A stretch of 36,117 nucleotides of DNA from contig JANXUU010000147.1 in NCBI GenBank assembly GCA_025356055.1, positions 1 to 36,117 on the forward strand, written 5' to 3'. Made by a program: the position numbers and the translations under genes. Positions 27,647 through 36,117 of the stretch are shown here, one piece after another (positions within the stretch are counted from its first letter, which is position 1; every line of letters starts with the position of its first letter). Source of the DNA: Sphingomonas sp. (GTDB lineage Bacteria; Pseudomonadota; Alphaproteobacteria; Sphingomonadales; Sphingomonadaceae). Below the pieces are notes generated by a model that made no database searches, was not told the origin of the DNA, and worked only from the letters and a program-made list of their open reading frames with translations.

Positions 27647-28597
27647 TCAGCCAGCTGTGGTAGTCACGACACCACCTGAGATACTTAACGAACTTGGCGA
27701 GAGCCGATATGTCTGCCCCGTGGAGGACGTCACGATAACTAGCCGAATGGAACCGTCGGACCCACTCACGACCTTGCTAACAGTGCCCAACGTCGAGCCG
27801 GTACCCGTTTGAACCGACATGCCAGTCGCAAGACCCGCAAGCGATGTGCTCGTGACCGACCCGCTTGCCAAAACGCTGTGCTGATTTGCATGGCTTATGC
27901 CGGTGGTCGACGCGTGCTGGAGGCCGTGACTATTGAGACGCCCCTGTTGGCTCGCAGCGGCGGCCGTGTCTTTCGATCCGTTGATTCCGCTTAGTCGCGC
28001 AGTGGTTGAAACGATTCCACCGCTCATCGACAGTTTGTTGGCCGGAACCGCATACATGCCGCCATTGACGCCTTTGACCAAGGCGACAGCAACCGAACCA
28101 TCGCCCTTGGTGCGGATTTGCTGCACCGTCCCAACCGCTGTCCCGTTCGAATAAAGCGTCATACCCGTGGTGAGACCGGTGAGCGCGCCGTGGGTCACCG
28201 ACGTCGCCGCGGTGGTCCCAGCCAGCACGCTGTTGAGATTGGCGTTCGCAATGCCGGTCGCCGACGCATGGTCGAGGCCCCGGCTGTTTGCGCGACCATC
28301 GCTGCTGTGTTGGCTCCCGTTATCGGACCCGTTATGAAATCCTCCCATCCCGCCGCCGGCGCCCATGCCGCCGCCATAGCCGCCCATCCCGCCGCCGGCG
28401 CCATAGCCGCCCATTCCGCCGCCGCCGCCGCCACCCATGCCGCCTCCTGGACCACCCATTCCGCCGCCTGCACCGCCACCGCCGCCGCCGCCGCCGCCAC
28501 CGCCACCGGCGTGCTGGGCAAGGGCTGGCGTTGAAGCCGTCAAAAGTGCTGCGGCACTCGCCAGCAACAGTGAGGAAATGGGGTTCTTGGTAATCAT
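27647..28597 (-). CDS. Secreted glycine-rich protein with two homologous ~100-residue domains
   Basis: A 316-residue protein with signal peptide (MITKNPISSLLLASAAALLT ending TPALAQ). Next comes a long glycine/methionine-rich segment of about 60 residues (poly-G, then GGMGGYGAGGGMGGYGG). Two related units follow: NSRGLDHASATGIANANLNS at ~105 and NSHGLQHASTTGISHANQHS at ~215. Each is followed by a PRC-barrel-like stretch (LTTGMTLYSNGTAVGTVQQI; LATGMSVQTGTGSTLGTVSK) and ends GGIVSTTA or GGVVTTTA. ATG at 28595-28597 has AAGGAGAG 5 bases upstream. The function is unknown; it could be a surface or matrix protein. It lies downstream of, and in the same orientation as, the S8 protease, with ~130 bases between. 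Confidence 0.82.
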   Translation of the reverse strand: MITKNPISSLLLASAAALLTASTPALAQHAGGGGGGGGGGGGAGGGMGGPGGGMGGGGGGGMGGYGAGGGMGGYGGGMGAGGGMGGFHNGSDNGSQHSSDGRANSRGLDHASATGIANANLNSVLAGTTAATSVTHGALTGLTTGMTLYSNGTAVGTVQQIRTKGDGSVAVALVKGVNGGMYAVPANKLSMSGGIVSTTARLSGINGSKDTAAAASQQGRLNSHGLQHASTTGISHANQHSVLASGSVTSTSLAGLATGMSVQTGTGSTLGTVSKVVSGSDGSIRLVIVTSSTGQTYRLSPSSLSISGGVVTTTAG

Positions 28598-28728
28598 GAT
28601 TCTCTCCTTGGGGGCGACTGAAAGATCAAAGCCTGCCCACATCAAACGTTTGAACCGACCTATTTCGTCCCAACAGGGTCGATTGCGCAGATCTGGCGAA
28701 GAATGCCCTCGTAAGCGCCCTTCCCCGA

Positions 28729-30051
28729 CTATTTCGCGACCTCGGCCAACAGGTCGATGCCGACGAGGCCGCGACCAAACGCATTACCACTGGCCCGGCG
28801 GCGAATCGCTTTACTGGAAAGCAGGGAAAGCGCCCGTCGGGCGGCCCCCGGGTTTGGCGACGTGACGAGGTCGGCAAGTTGACGACTGACGATCGGAGCT
28901 GCGAAAGAAGTGCCGCGAACCACCGTCATCCGTCCGGACGGATCTGGGACTGTTGCAATTCCAGGTCCGACAAAATCCACTCGCTTGACCCGGCTCGCTT
29001 CGGGCAAAAGCCGACCGTCCGCCCCTGCAGCGGACACCGCGATGACTCCGGGATATGATGCGGGATAAAGGAGTTCGGCCCGTGGCCCGTCATTCCCTAC
29101 GGGGGCAACGATTATATATCCTCGCACGATCATCGCGTTCGTGGCCGCGCCGACCAGCCCGTTGGAAGGCCCGACCATACTGACATTAATCACTGGAACG
29201 CGCTGGCTCGCCATCCAGCCCAAGGCGCGCGCCAACAGTTCCGCGGTTCCTCCCTGCATACCCACACCAAATATGTCGGCCGCATAAATCGTGATCATTC
29301 CTCGCTCGCGTGCAAGCAATGCGGCAACGGCGGTGCCGTGGGCCGCGACCGCCGGCCCGCTGCTGAAGCTTCGCCGCACGATCCGGACGCGCGCCGAAGA
29401 TTCGACAATTGGGGCAACGCCGGTGTCGATCATGCCCACCACGGCCCGGGCGCCGGTGCTGGACTGCATGGGCACGGACGCCACCAGACCTTGCGCGGGT
29501 CCCGCGCTGCTTTCGAAGTAAACATGGTTCAGGTCGAAGCGACCGTCGGGATCGATCCGTCGCAACCGTTTGATGGCCTGGCTTGCCGACAGGTCGTCAT
29601 GCTCGACAACCTCGACCGTGATACCGAGTTCGGCTATTTCGCTGCGCCGAATGACCTTGAAACCAGCTCGCTCGATCCGGGCAAGTTGATAGGCTTCCAG
29701 ACCGCTGGTCAGCACTTCGCCGCGCACCGCCAGCGCGCCGTTGCGATCGAGTTCATAACCCGCCGGACGATCACGTGCGATCAAAGTTGCGCGGTCGGAC
29801 TGGGTCTTGGACAATCGCTGATCCCGAGCAATATCGGCCTGTTCGAGTCCGCTGGAGCCGCGACTTGAAGCGTTGTCATTCCATTCGGGAGGCCCGCGCC
29901 CCGGCAGGTCGCGCGACCCCGTTATGTCGCGCGGCATCGGCATATTGCCTGGCATCCCGCCGGGCGAGCCGCCGGAACGGCCCTGTCCATGCGCTGCACT
30001 CGGGCAGCAGGCCATGACCGTCAGCATCAGATAAAGAAGCCCGGTCTTCAT
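28729..30051 (-). CDS. Secreted S8-family (subtilisin-like) serine protease
   Basis: A 440-residue exported protease with signal peptide (MKTGLLYLMLTVMACCPSAA). A glycine/proline/methionine-rich linker follows, then an inhibitor-like prodomain (RRIDPDGRFDLNHVYFE near 165-180). The catalytic domain has D209 (MIDTGVAP), H238 (AHGTAVAAL), N320 (PVGNDGP) and S382 (RGTSFAAPIVS); all four are intact, so it should be active. ATG at 30049-30051 has GGAG 6-9 bases upstream, within GGAGCAGGGA. It diverges from the ECF sigma gene, with ~115 bases between the starts, so it is a probable target of that sigma factor. Substrate unknown; the neighbouring glycine-rich protein is a candidate by proximity only. 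Confidence 0.92.
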   Translation of the reverse strand: MKTGLLYLMLTVMACCPSAAHGQGRSGGSPGGMPGNMPMPRDITGSRDLPGRGPPEWNDNASSRGSSGLEQADIARDQRLSKTQSDRATLIARDRPAGYELDRNGALAVRGEVLTSGLEAYQLARIERAGFKVIRRSEIAELGITVEVVEHDDLSASQAIKRLRRIDPDGRFDLNHVYFESSAGPAQGLVASVPMQSSTGARAVVGMIDTGVAPIVESSARVRIVRRSFSSGPAVAAHGTAVAALLARERGMITIYAADIFGVGMQGGTAELLARALGWMASQRVPVINVSMVGPSNGLVGAATNAMIVRGYIIVAPVGNDGPRAELLYPASYPGVIAVSAAGADGRLLPEASRVKRVDFVGPGIATVPDPSGRMTVVRGTSFAAPIVSRQLADLVTSPNPGAARRALSLLSSKAIRRRASGNAFGRGLVGIDLLAEVAK

Positions 30052-30165
30052 TCCCTGCTCCACCACTGGCCGCAAGTGCTGCGGGGGCAAAATAATTTCG
30101 GTTGCGATAATGTTAAGGGACTAAACGACCCGGCCCAGACGTTTCTTCCACAGGGGACAAAAAGT

Positions 30166-30672
30166 TTGTCGGACTTCAGGCGCGAAATCGTTGCGATGCT
30201 CCCGCGCCTGCGCCGCTTGTCTTGGGTGATTGCTCGAAGCGATCAGGATAGCGAGGATCTTTTGCACCTCACAATCGAGCGAGCACTCGAACGGCGAACT
30301 CAGTGGCAGCCGGACACCCGGCTCGACTTATGGATGTTCAGGATCATGAAAAATCTGTGGATCGACGAAATGCGAGCGCGCACCCGGTGGGGAAAGCTCG
30401 TCGAGCGAATACCCGACGGTGTGGACATCGGCGACCATGGCGCAGGCGCGGACGATCTGCTCGACACGGTCGAGCTTTCGCGCGTCAAAACTCTGGTTGA
30501 CGGCCTGCCCGACGATCAGCGGCTGGCAATCAAGCTCATCCTTCTTGGGAAGTATTCCTACGCGGAAGCAGCGGCGCTTCTTGAAATTCCCGAGGGCACG
30601 CTCACCAGCCGTCTCGCCAGGGGTCGGGCCGCACTGTTGCAGCGGTATAAAGTGAAAGAGACCAGGCATTGA
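30166..30672 (+). CDS. ECF-type RNA polymerase sigma factor
   Basis: A 168-residue sigma factor with region 2 (IARSDQDSEDLLHLTIERAL, LDLWMFRIMKNLWIDEMRAR) and region 4 (LPDDQRLAIKLILLGKYSYA, EAAALLEIPEGTLTSRLARG). TTG at 30166-30168 is chosen as start because AGGGGA lies 8 bases upstream and gives the usual length; an open frame continues upstream without support. Its stop overlaps the next gene's TTG (TTGA), the common sigma/anti-sigma coupling. It is transcribed divergently from the S8 protease. Its signal is unknown. Confidence 0.93.
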   Translation: MSDFRREIVAMLPRLRRLSWVIARSDQDSEDLLHLTIERALERRTQWQPDTRLDLWMFRIMKNLWIDEMRARTRWGKLVERIPDGVDIGDHGAGADDLLDTVELSRVKTLVDGLPDDQRLAIKLILLGKYSYAEAAALLEIPEGTLTSRLARGRAALLQRYKVKETRH

Positions 30673-31388
30673 CCAGTGCTCACGACGAGAACGTGGTCGC
30701 ATACGTCGATGGCCAACTGGATGGTGACGCGCTACTCGCGTTGCAGACGCAGCTAGCCAACGAACCGGATTTGGCCGAGCGGGTCGCTGCGCATCGCTGG
30801 ATCGCGCGACAGATTACAGCCGCCTATGGATTGCCACCGCTAGGTGACAATGACGCTTTGATCGCTCGCTTTGAACTAGGCGGTGCCCGGGTCGTCGCGC
30901 TCTCAGAGCACCGCCGGCCTGTCGTTCCGCGCGGCCAAAGGATTGCCGTCCTGGCGGGTATTGCTGCCAGCCTCGCGTTGGGGATGATCGTCGGCCCAGC
31001 ATTCCTTGCTTCAAACCCGGCGATGGTCCGGGGGCCGGGACGCTGGCCGACGGCCAGCGGTATGTTAGCTGCCAGCCTGTCAAATCAACTTGCGGGCGAT
31101 GCTGGTCGGGTACGAATTGGTCTGTCGTTCCGTACGGATCATGGCATCTGCCGCACCTTTCGCACCGACCAGGGCGTGGCCGGCATTGGCTGCCGCGAAG
31201 CTACCCATTGGTCCGTTCCTATCATGGTCACCACCGTTGGGCGCACAGGCGACGCCAAGGCTACGGAGTTTCATCTTGCCGCCGGAGACTTTCCGCCCGC
31301 CATCATGGCTCAAGTGGACAGGCAGATCCGGGGCGAACCCCTATCCACCATCGAGGAAGCAGAATTACGGGAACGCCAATGGCAATAG
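30669..31388 (+). CDS. Membrane anti-sigma factor, zinc-free type
   Basis: A 239-residue protein cotranslated with the ECF sigma gene (4-base TTGA overlap). The N-terminal ~85 residues (DENVVAYVDGQLDGDALLAL, then QTQLANEPDLAERVAAHRWI) form a sigma-binding segment without the HxxxCxxC zinc motif. One helix follows (IAVLAGIAASLALGMIVGPA). The ~125-residue exported part has one cysteine pair (GICRTFRTDQGVAGIGC) and a C-terminal helix rich in charged residues. It presumably holds the sigma factor at the membrane until a periplasmic or envelope signal arrives. Release by the neighbouring protease is possible but unproven. Confidence 0.85.
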   Translation: MTSAHDENVVAYVDGQLDGDALLALQTQLANEPDLAERVAAHRWIARQITAAYGLPPLGDNDALIARFELGGARVVALSEHRRPVVPRGQRIAVLAGIAASLALGMIVGPAFLASNPAMVRGPGRWPTASGMLAASLSNQLAGDAGRVRIGLSFRTDHGICRTFRTDQGVAGIGCREATHWSVPIMVTTVGRTGDAKATEFHLAAGDFPPAIMAQVDRQIRGEPLSTIEEAELRERQWQ

Positions 31389-32040
31389 CTTATTTCACCG
31401 GCAACCAGATGTACTGGCCGTTGCGCGGCAGAACATGCTGAGAGGATATCGGTGATATAAAACTTCGGCACGGCCTTGGATCGAACAGCAGCGTTTTCCG
31501 AACTGCTACTGTTAATCTACCATTTGAAGACGTCCGTTACAAAAGTTGGACGTCCAAGCGGCTCGGCATGAATGCAAGTGGCCTTTGTTAACAGAACTGC
31601 GTCGATCCCGACCTGCTAATTGAGGGAACTGTCAGCGGGCTTGCTGAGCCGGTTCGCCTTCAGGAGGAAAAGGTTCGGCACATGGAACTCTTGGAGACCG
31701 GCGCCGAGGCGCTGCGGGTGCGAGCACCGCTCATGACGCGGCCGGCGGAGATGTCCTTTGGTGCAAGCTGGCTGGCGAGCCGTCGGTCAGCATTTGAAGT
31801 TTGCGCCCCTCGCCGTCCATCCGCGCATATCCGACCTTGTCTTGGAAACGTCCGTGCGCGCCAGTGTCCCGACCACGATCGACAGCCGGTAATGGTCGGT
31901 CGAGCCGGGGCTTCTCATTTGTGATGTGCGACCCAATGCAATTACAAAGGCTTTGGCCACTTGCAGCGAGCAAACTGCCGTCCGAGCGGCGATTTGACCA
32001 TGCCAAACTACGCCCGAATTCGGGTGAGTATCCCGCCCGG
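31389..32040. other. 650-base gap without a recognised gene
   Basis: Lies between the anti-sigma gene and the multicopper oxidase. An open stretch on the plus strand ending at 31924 reads plausibly (LIEGTVSGLAEPVRLQEEKV onward), with an AGGAGG 14 bases before an ATG at 31682, but no family was recognised. A minus-strand frame at 31731-32006 overlaps it. An inverted repeat (GACGTCC and GGACGTC with a 12-base loop) lies at 31529-31554, and a 12-bp palindrome (CCCGAATTCGGG) at 32013-32024 is close to the oxidase stop. The stretch may hold decayed genes. Confidence 0.5.
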
Positions 32041-33639
32041 CTAGGCGCGCACCCGCATGTTGACCATCATGCCGGCGTCCTCATGTTCCAGATTGTGGCA
32101 ATGGAACACGTAAGTCTGGTCGCCGCCAAAATCATGTGACAAGTCTACGGCCAGGCGCACGGTTTCGCCGGGCCAGACCAGCACGGTATCCTTCCATCCG
32201 AGGTCGCTCACGATCCGGCCATTGCCATAGCCGCCGAGTGCGCGGATCTGTTTCGGGCTATTCTGGCGTGACAATACCTGAAATTGAAAACCGTGCATGT
32301 GCATCGGATGCGGCATGCTTTGCTGGGCGTTGTGCAGTTCCCATATTTCGACCGTGTTTCGCCGCGCGTCGATCGGAAAGGCATCCTTGCGGTAAACCTC
32401 GCCGTTGATACGCCAGCGCATGCCCGCCAGCTCAAGGCGCACCTTGCGCACCGTCGCGCGACCGACGTCGATCGGCTCCACCTGCGACAATCGCGCCGGC
32501 ACTGCGCGCGGCCCGTTCGCGGGCCTGGTCACCACCAGCTTCAGAAGATTGAATTCAACGCTGTCACCAAGCCGCGCAGTGCGATTGGCACCGGCCATTT
32601 CCATCGCGCCTTCATTATGCATCGAATCAAAGGCGAGACTTTTCAGGAAGACTGTGTCTCCCTGGCGCAGCTGGCTCGCGTCGAACAGCACGTCAAGCCG
32701 CTCTCCGGGCGCCAGAAACGCGTCCTTTACCTCGTAGGGACGGTCAAGCAGTCCGCCATCGGTCCCGATTACGCGGTAAGCCAATTGTTGTTTGCCGCGC
32801 ATGAACACGAGCCGATAGATGCGTGCGTTCGAGCCGTTCAGGCAGCGAAAGCGATAGAAGCGCGGGCCGATTTCGAGGGTTGGATTGGGCGTGAGGTTGA
32901 CGAGGATGATGTCACCGAAATGGCCCATCAATTTCTCCGTCGCGTCCGGCTGATAGACGAGTTCGCTGGCGGCGCTGAAGCGCTTGTCCTGGATCACCAG
33001 CGGCAAATCGGTTTCGCCAAATTTAAGATCGAGCGCGCGCGTCAGCCGCTCGTCATCGTCATCCTCGACAATGAAGAAACTGGCGAGGCCGCCATAGGCC
33101 TGCTTCGCCGTCAAATTCTCGGCGTGGGTGTGATACCAATAGGTGCCCCCGCGATTATTGACCGTGAATGCATAGGGGTAATTCTTGCCGGGGCCGATAC
33201 TGTCGGTCGGGTGGCCGTCCATGTTCGCCGGGATATGCAGCCCATGCCAATGAATGATGGTCGGCTCGTTCAACCCGTTACGAAGCGTGGCGGCGAAATG
33301 ACCGCCGCGCTTGATCCTGAAGATCGGGTTCTGGAACGTCTTGCCCGCATAGCTGGTCTCGAACAGCAGAAACGGAGAGGCTCGGCCGGCAAGGAGCGGG
33401 AAGGTCGCTGTGCGTGCCGTGAGCGCAAGCGGTACATCGGAAACGTCCAGGACCCCCAACGGCCCCTCGGCGCCCGGAATAAACAACGGGTTCGTGAAAT
33501 TCTCGGCCCGCACCGGGTCGTGCGGATAAGGCGCAAACGCCGCGTCGGGTGCGTCCGTGCCGCGGCAGCCAACAAGCGACAACCCGTAGCCGACGGCGAG
33601 CGTCGAGGAGCCGCATTGCAGAAACATGCGGCGGTTCAT
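32041..33639 (-). CDS. Multicopper oxidase with Tat signal and lipobox
   Basis: A 532-residue exported oxidase. All four copper-ligand motifs are present: HWHG (130-133), WYHTHAEN (~167), HPMHMHG (~450) and HCHNLEHEDAGMM (~513-525) with the axial methionine. Three cupredoxin-like domains fit the length. The N-terminus MNRRMFLQCGSS resembles a Tat signal (RRxFL) and leads to LSLVGC with lipobox cysteine 25, suggesting a Tat-exported lipoprotein. It probably oxidises Cu(I) or other metal ions in the periplasm as CueO/CopA-type enzymes do; a laccase role cannot be excluded. GGAG lies 8 bases upstream of ATG 33637-33639. No other copper gene (copB, copZ) is beside it. Confidence 0.93.
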   Translation of the reverse strand: MNRRMFLQCGSSTLAVGYGLSLVGCRGTDAPDAAFAPYPHDPVRAENFTNPLFIPGAEGPLGVLDVSDVPLALTARTATFPLLAGRASPFLLFETSYAGKTFQNPIFRIKRGGHFAATLRNGLNEPTIIHWHGLHIPANMDGHPTDSIGPGKNYPYAFTVNNRGGTYWYHTHAENLTAKQAYGGLASFFIVEDDDDERLTRALDLKFGETDLPLVIQDKRFSAASELVYQPDATEKLMGHFGDIILVNLTPNPTLEIGPRFYRFRCLNGSNARIYRLVFMRGKQQLAYRVIGTDGGLLDRPYEVKDAFLAPGERLDVLFDASQLRQGDTVFLKSLAFDSMHNEGAMEMAGANRTARLGDSVEFNLLKLVVTRPANGPRAVPARLSQVEPIDVGRATVRKVRLELAGMRWRINGEVYRKDAFPIDARRNTVEIWELHNAQQSMPHPMHMHGFQFQVLSRQNSPKQIRALGGYGNGRIVSDLGWKDTVLVWPGETVRLAVDLSHDFGGDQTYVFHCHNLEHEDAGMMVNMRVRA

Positions 33640-33975
33640 TTGGTTTGCTCCAATCAGGAATCCGACTTTCGCCGCTAAAACCCCGCCCGCCGCAGATGTT
33701 CGACCCTTTGCTTCAGCGAAGCAAGCGCGTAAAAGTCTGCCAAGTCATGTCCAGCAAAGACACGTTGCTGGGTGGTAGGGGTCGGCCAGCCATTTCGCGC
33801 CTAATTACCTGAGAAAATTATATCATTCCTTTCGGGTTCTAACCTTTTTCTTGCTGGTCAGCGCGCTCACGGGGCTCAAGACGACGCGGGCCGCTTGCGC
33901 CCACGCGATCACACGAAGCTACCGCTTCTACAGCTACCGCTTCTACAGCTACGGCGACTCCTCGCTGCTGCTGCT
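33640..33975. other. Gap between multicopper oxidase and TSUP permease
   Basis: About 335 bases with no supported gene. The part near the oxidase start should carry its promoter; AT-rich sequence at 33805-33850 fits but no boxes were assigned. The 15-bp tandem repeat at 33917-33952 is listed separately. Confidence 0.5.
33917..33952. repeat. 15-bp tandem repeat, 2.4 copies
   Basis: The unit AGCTACCGCTTCTAC occurs twice in direct succession (33917-33931, 33932-33946), then AGCTAC begins a third copy that diverges. It lies just beyond the TSUP permease stop, outside any supported gene. The function is unknown; it may vary in copy number between strains. Confidence 0.8.
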
Positions 33976-34731
33976 TCAACCCGCGAAATAGCTCCACAGC
34001 ACGCGGGCGGTGAGGGCGAGGCTCAGGAGGACCAGCAGCGGGCGGATCAGCTTTGCGCCGAAGCGCATCGCGGTGTGGCTGCCGAGCCAGCCGCCGGTCA
34101 TCGAGCCGACCGCCATGCACAGCCCGAGCCCCCACCAGATCTTGCCGCCGATGGCGAAGAACAGCACGCTGGCGAGGTTGCTGGTCAGGTTGAACAGCTT
34201 GGTCTGCGCGGTCGCGCGGGTCAGGCCGACGCCGCGCAAGGCGACCAGCGTGGTCGCGAAGAAGCTGCCCGTGCCCGGCCCGAAGAAGCCGTCGTAAAAG
34301 CCGATCGCCCCCGCGATGGGAGTGTAGCCCCTGGCCGAAATCCGCTCGTGCGCATCCTCGTTGCTCATCCGCGGCGAGACGATCGTGTAGGCCGCCATCA
34401 CCAGCAGCAGCACCGGAATGATCAGCTTCAACGCATCGTTCGACACCGCCTGCACTAGGAGCACCCCCACGGTCGCCCCGGCGAAGATCGCCGCCACCGT
34501 CCCCTTGTGCGCGCGCCAGTCGACCAGCCCTTTGCTGGCATAGTTGCGAAACGCGGTCGCGGTGCCGAACATCGACTGCAACTTGTTGGTCCCCAGCGTG
34601 GTGAGCGGCGGCACCCCGGCAAACAGCAGCGCCGGGACCATGATCAGCCCGCCGCCACCAGCAATCGCGTCGATGAACCCCGCCAGCACGGCGGTCGCGG
34701 TCAGCGCGGGGTAGAGCCACGGGTCGATCAT
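33976..34731 (-). CDS. TSUP-family permease (TauE/SafE type, YfcA-like)
   Basis: A 251-residue inner-membrane protein with about eight helices. The family repeats are visible: [20 protein letters not shown] with TLGTNKLQS in the first half, and [20 protein letters not shown] with [13 protein letters not shown] in the second. Family members export sulfonates, sulfite or related organosulfur anions; the substrate here is not known. ATG at 34729-34731 has GGGCCGG ahead. It diverges from tgt across 47 bases, so the two probably share a promoter region. It is likely part of the conserved chromosomal backbone rather than the metal block. Confidence 0.92.
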   Translation of the reverse strand: MIDPWLYPALTATAVLAGFIDAIAGGGGLIMVPALLFAGVPPLTTLGTNKLQSMFGTATAFRNYASKGLVDWRAHKGTVAAIFAGATVGVLLVQAVSNDALKLIIPVLLLVMAAYTIVSPRMSNEDAHERISARGYTPIAGAIGFYDGFFGPGTGSFFATTLVALRGVGLTRATAQTKLFNLTSNLASVLFFAIGGKIWWGLGLCMAVGSMTGGWLGSHTAMRFGAKLIRPLLVLLSLALTARVLWSYFAG

Positions 34732-34745
34732 CCGGCCCGCTGTAG

Positions 34746-35931
<1,186 letters not shown>

Positions 35932-35979
35932 GGTATAGTGATAGCGGCCCATAATTCATTTTATGACCACACCAGTCTA

Positions 35980-36117
35980 GGGTCAGGACCCATTGATCTG
36001 AGAGGCGCGATCTGATTCAGGCTCCGCAAGGAGACTGAGCATGAGCAACCTTTACTGGCTGACAGACGAGCAGATGGCGCGGCTTGAGCCGTATTTTCCC
36101 AAGAGTCACGGCAGGCC
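35980..36117 (+). mobile_element. Left end of an IS5-family insertion sequence (partial)
   Basis: The junction CTAG/GGTCAGGACCC lies about 56 bases after the tgt stop. The element's outer bases, GGGTCAGGACCCATTGAT, include a small palindrome and look like a terminal inverted repeat. 61 bases inward a transposase gene begins. TA or CTAG at the border could be the duplicated target. The right end is outside the window, so the limits and completeness are not verified. Confidence 0.75.
36041..36117 (+). CDS. IS5-family transposase, first 25 codons (runs off right edge)
   Basis: From ATG 36041, with AAGGAG 7 bases upstream, the frame reads MSNLYWLTDEQMARLEPYFP then KSHGR. This is the characteristic N-terminus of IS5-group transposases (the helix-turn-helix that precedes the DDE domain). 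Many such elements (IS427 group) split the transposase into two frames joined by a shift; this cannot be checked here. Confidence 0.88.
   Translation, partial: MSNLYWLTDEQMARLEPYFPKSHGR

Noticed and set aside
32284-33678. A 464-codon plus-strand frame opposite the multicopper oxidase
   Set aside because: Shadow of a gene with all four copper motifs. Composition is typical of antisense reading.

Overview
The window is high-GC DNA whose gene families and arrangement point to a sphingomonad (Alphaproteobacteria, Sphingomonadales). The signs are a cpa/tad pilus operon of the alphaproteobacterial type, outer-membrane proteins with proline runs followed by an ATQTCADGS-like segment, frequent TTG/GTG starts, and many 4-nt start/stop overlaps. 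The genus cannot be fixed from the sequence alone.

Layout. (1) 1-933: 5' part of malate synthase G (glcB, minus strand), running off the left edge. (2) 1096-5622: a 1508-residue autotransporter with a beta-helical passenger, a C-terminal barrel and an unusual proline-rich tail, ending in a clear intrinsic terminator. (3) 5623-6129: a gene-poor gap holding a sequence like the 3' end of a tRNA. (4) 6130-19205: a complete tad/cpa (Flp pilus) locus, all on the minus strand. Read in the direction of transcription it is flp1, flp2, a perfect 12-bp hairpin, cpaB, cpaC, a short lipoprotein in the cpaD position, tadG, two tadE-like genes, cpaE, cpaF, tadB, tadC, two TPR genes and the prepilin peptidase. 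Nearly all machinery genes overlap or touch. A candidate sigma70 promoter and TTAA motifs like those bound by CtrA lie upstream of the pilins. (5) 19553-20950: a DUF2569-like membrane protein and a secreted M15 peptidase.

(6) 21358-33639: an accessory block dominated by metal handling and envelope proteins. It holds a mer-like operon (merT, a GDCCVxC-type metal-binding protein and a MerA-like flavoenzyme that lacks the C-terminal Cys pair), transcribed divergently from merR across a textbook MerR-type promoter/operator. Next come a two-domain chromate transporter, a secreted double-DUF1259 protein with a beta-propeller lipoprotein, a glycine-rich secreted protein with a duplicated domain, a secreted subtilisin-family protease divergent from an ECF sigma/anti-sigma pair, and a Tat-type multicopper oxidase. 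(7) 33976-35924: a TSUP permease divergent from tgt (queuine tRNA-ribosyltransferase). (8) 35980-36117: the left end of an IS5-family insertion sequence, cut by the window edge.

How it fits together. CpaA matures the Flp pilins, CpaF with TadB/TadC drives assembly, CpaE localises the machine, CpaC is the outer-membrane secretin, and TadE/TadG are pseudopilin-like parts. The hairpin just behind the second pilin probably lets pilin mRNA exceed machinery mRNA. In the metal block MerR probably senses a thiophilic divalent metal and induces uptake plus an intracellular redox protein. ChrA exports chromate and the oxidase probably handles copper. No CRISPR array, rRNA operon, intact tRNA, integrase or phage module was seen. 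The least conventional parts are the MerA-like enzyme without its CC tail, the sigma/anti-sigma/protease/glycine-rich cluster, the cysteine-paired Flp pilus components and the autotransporter with a post-barrel tail.
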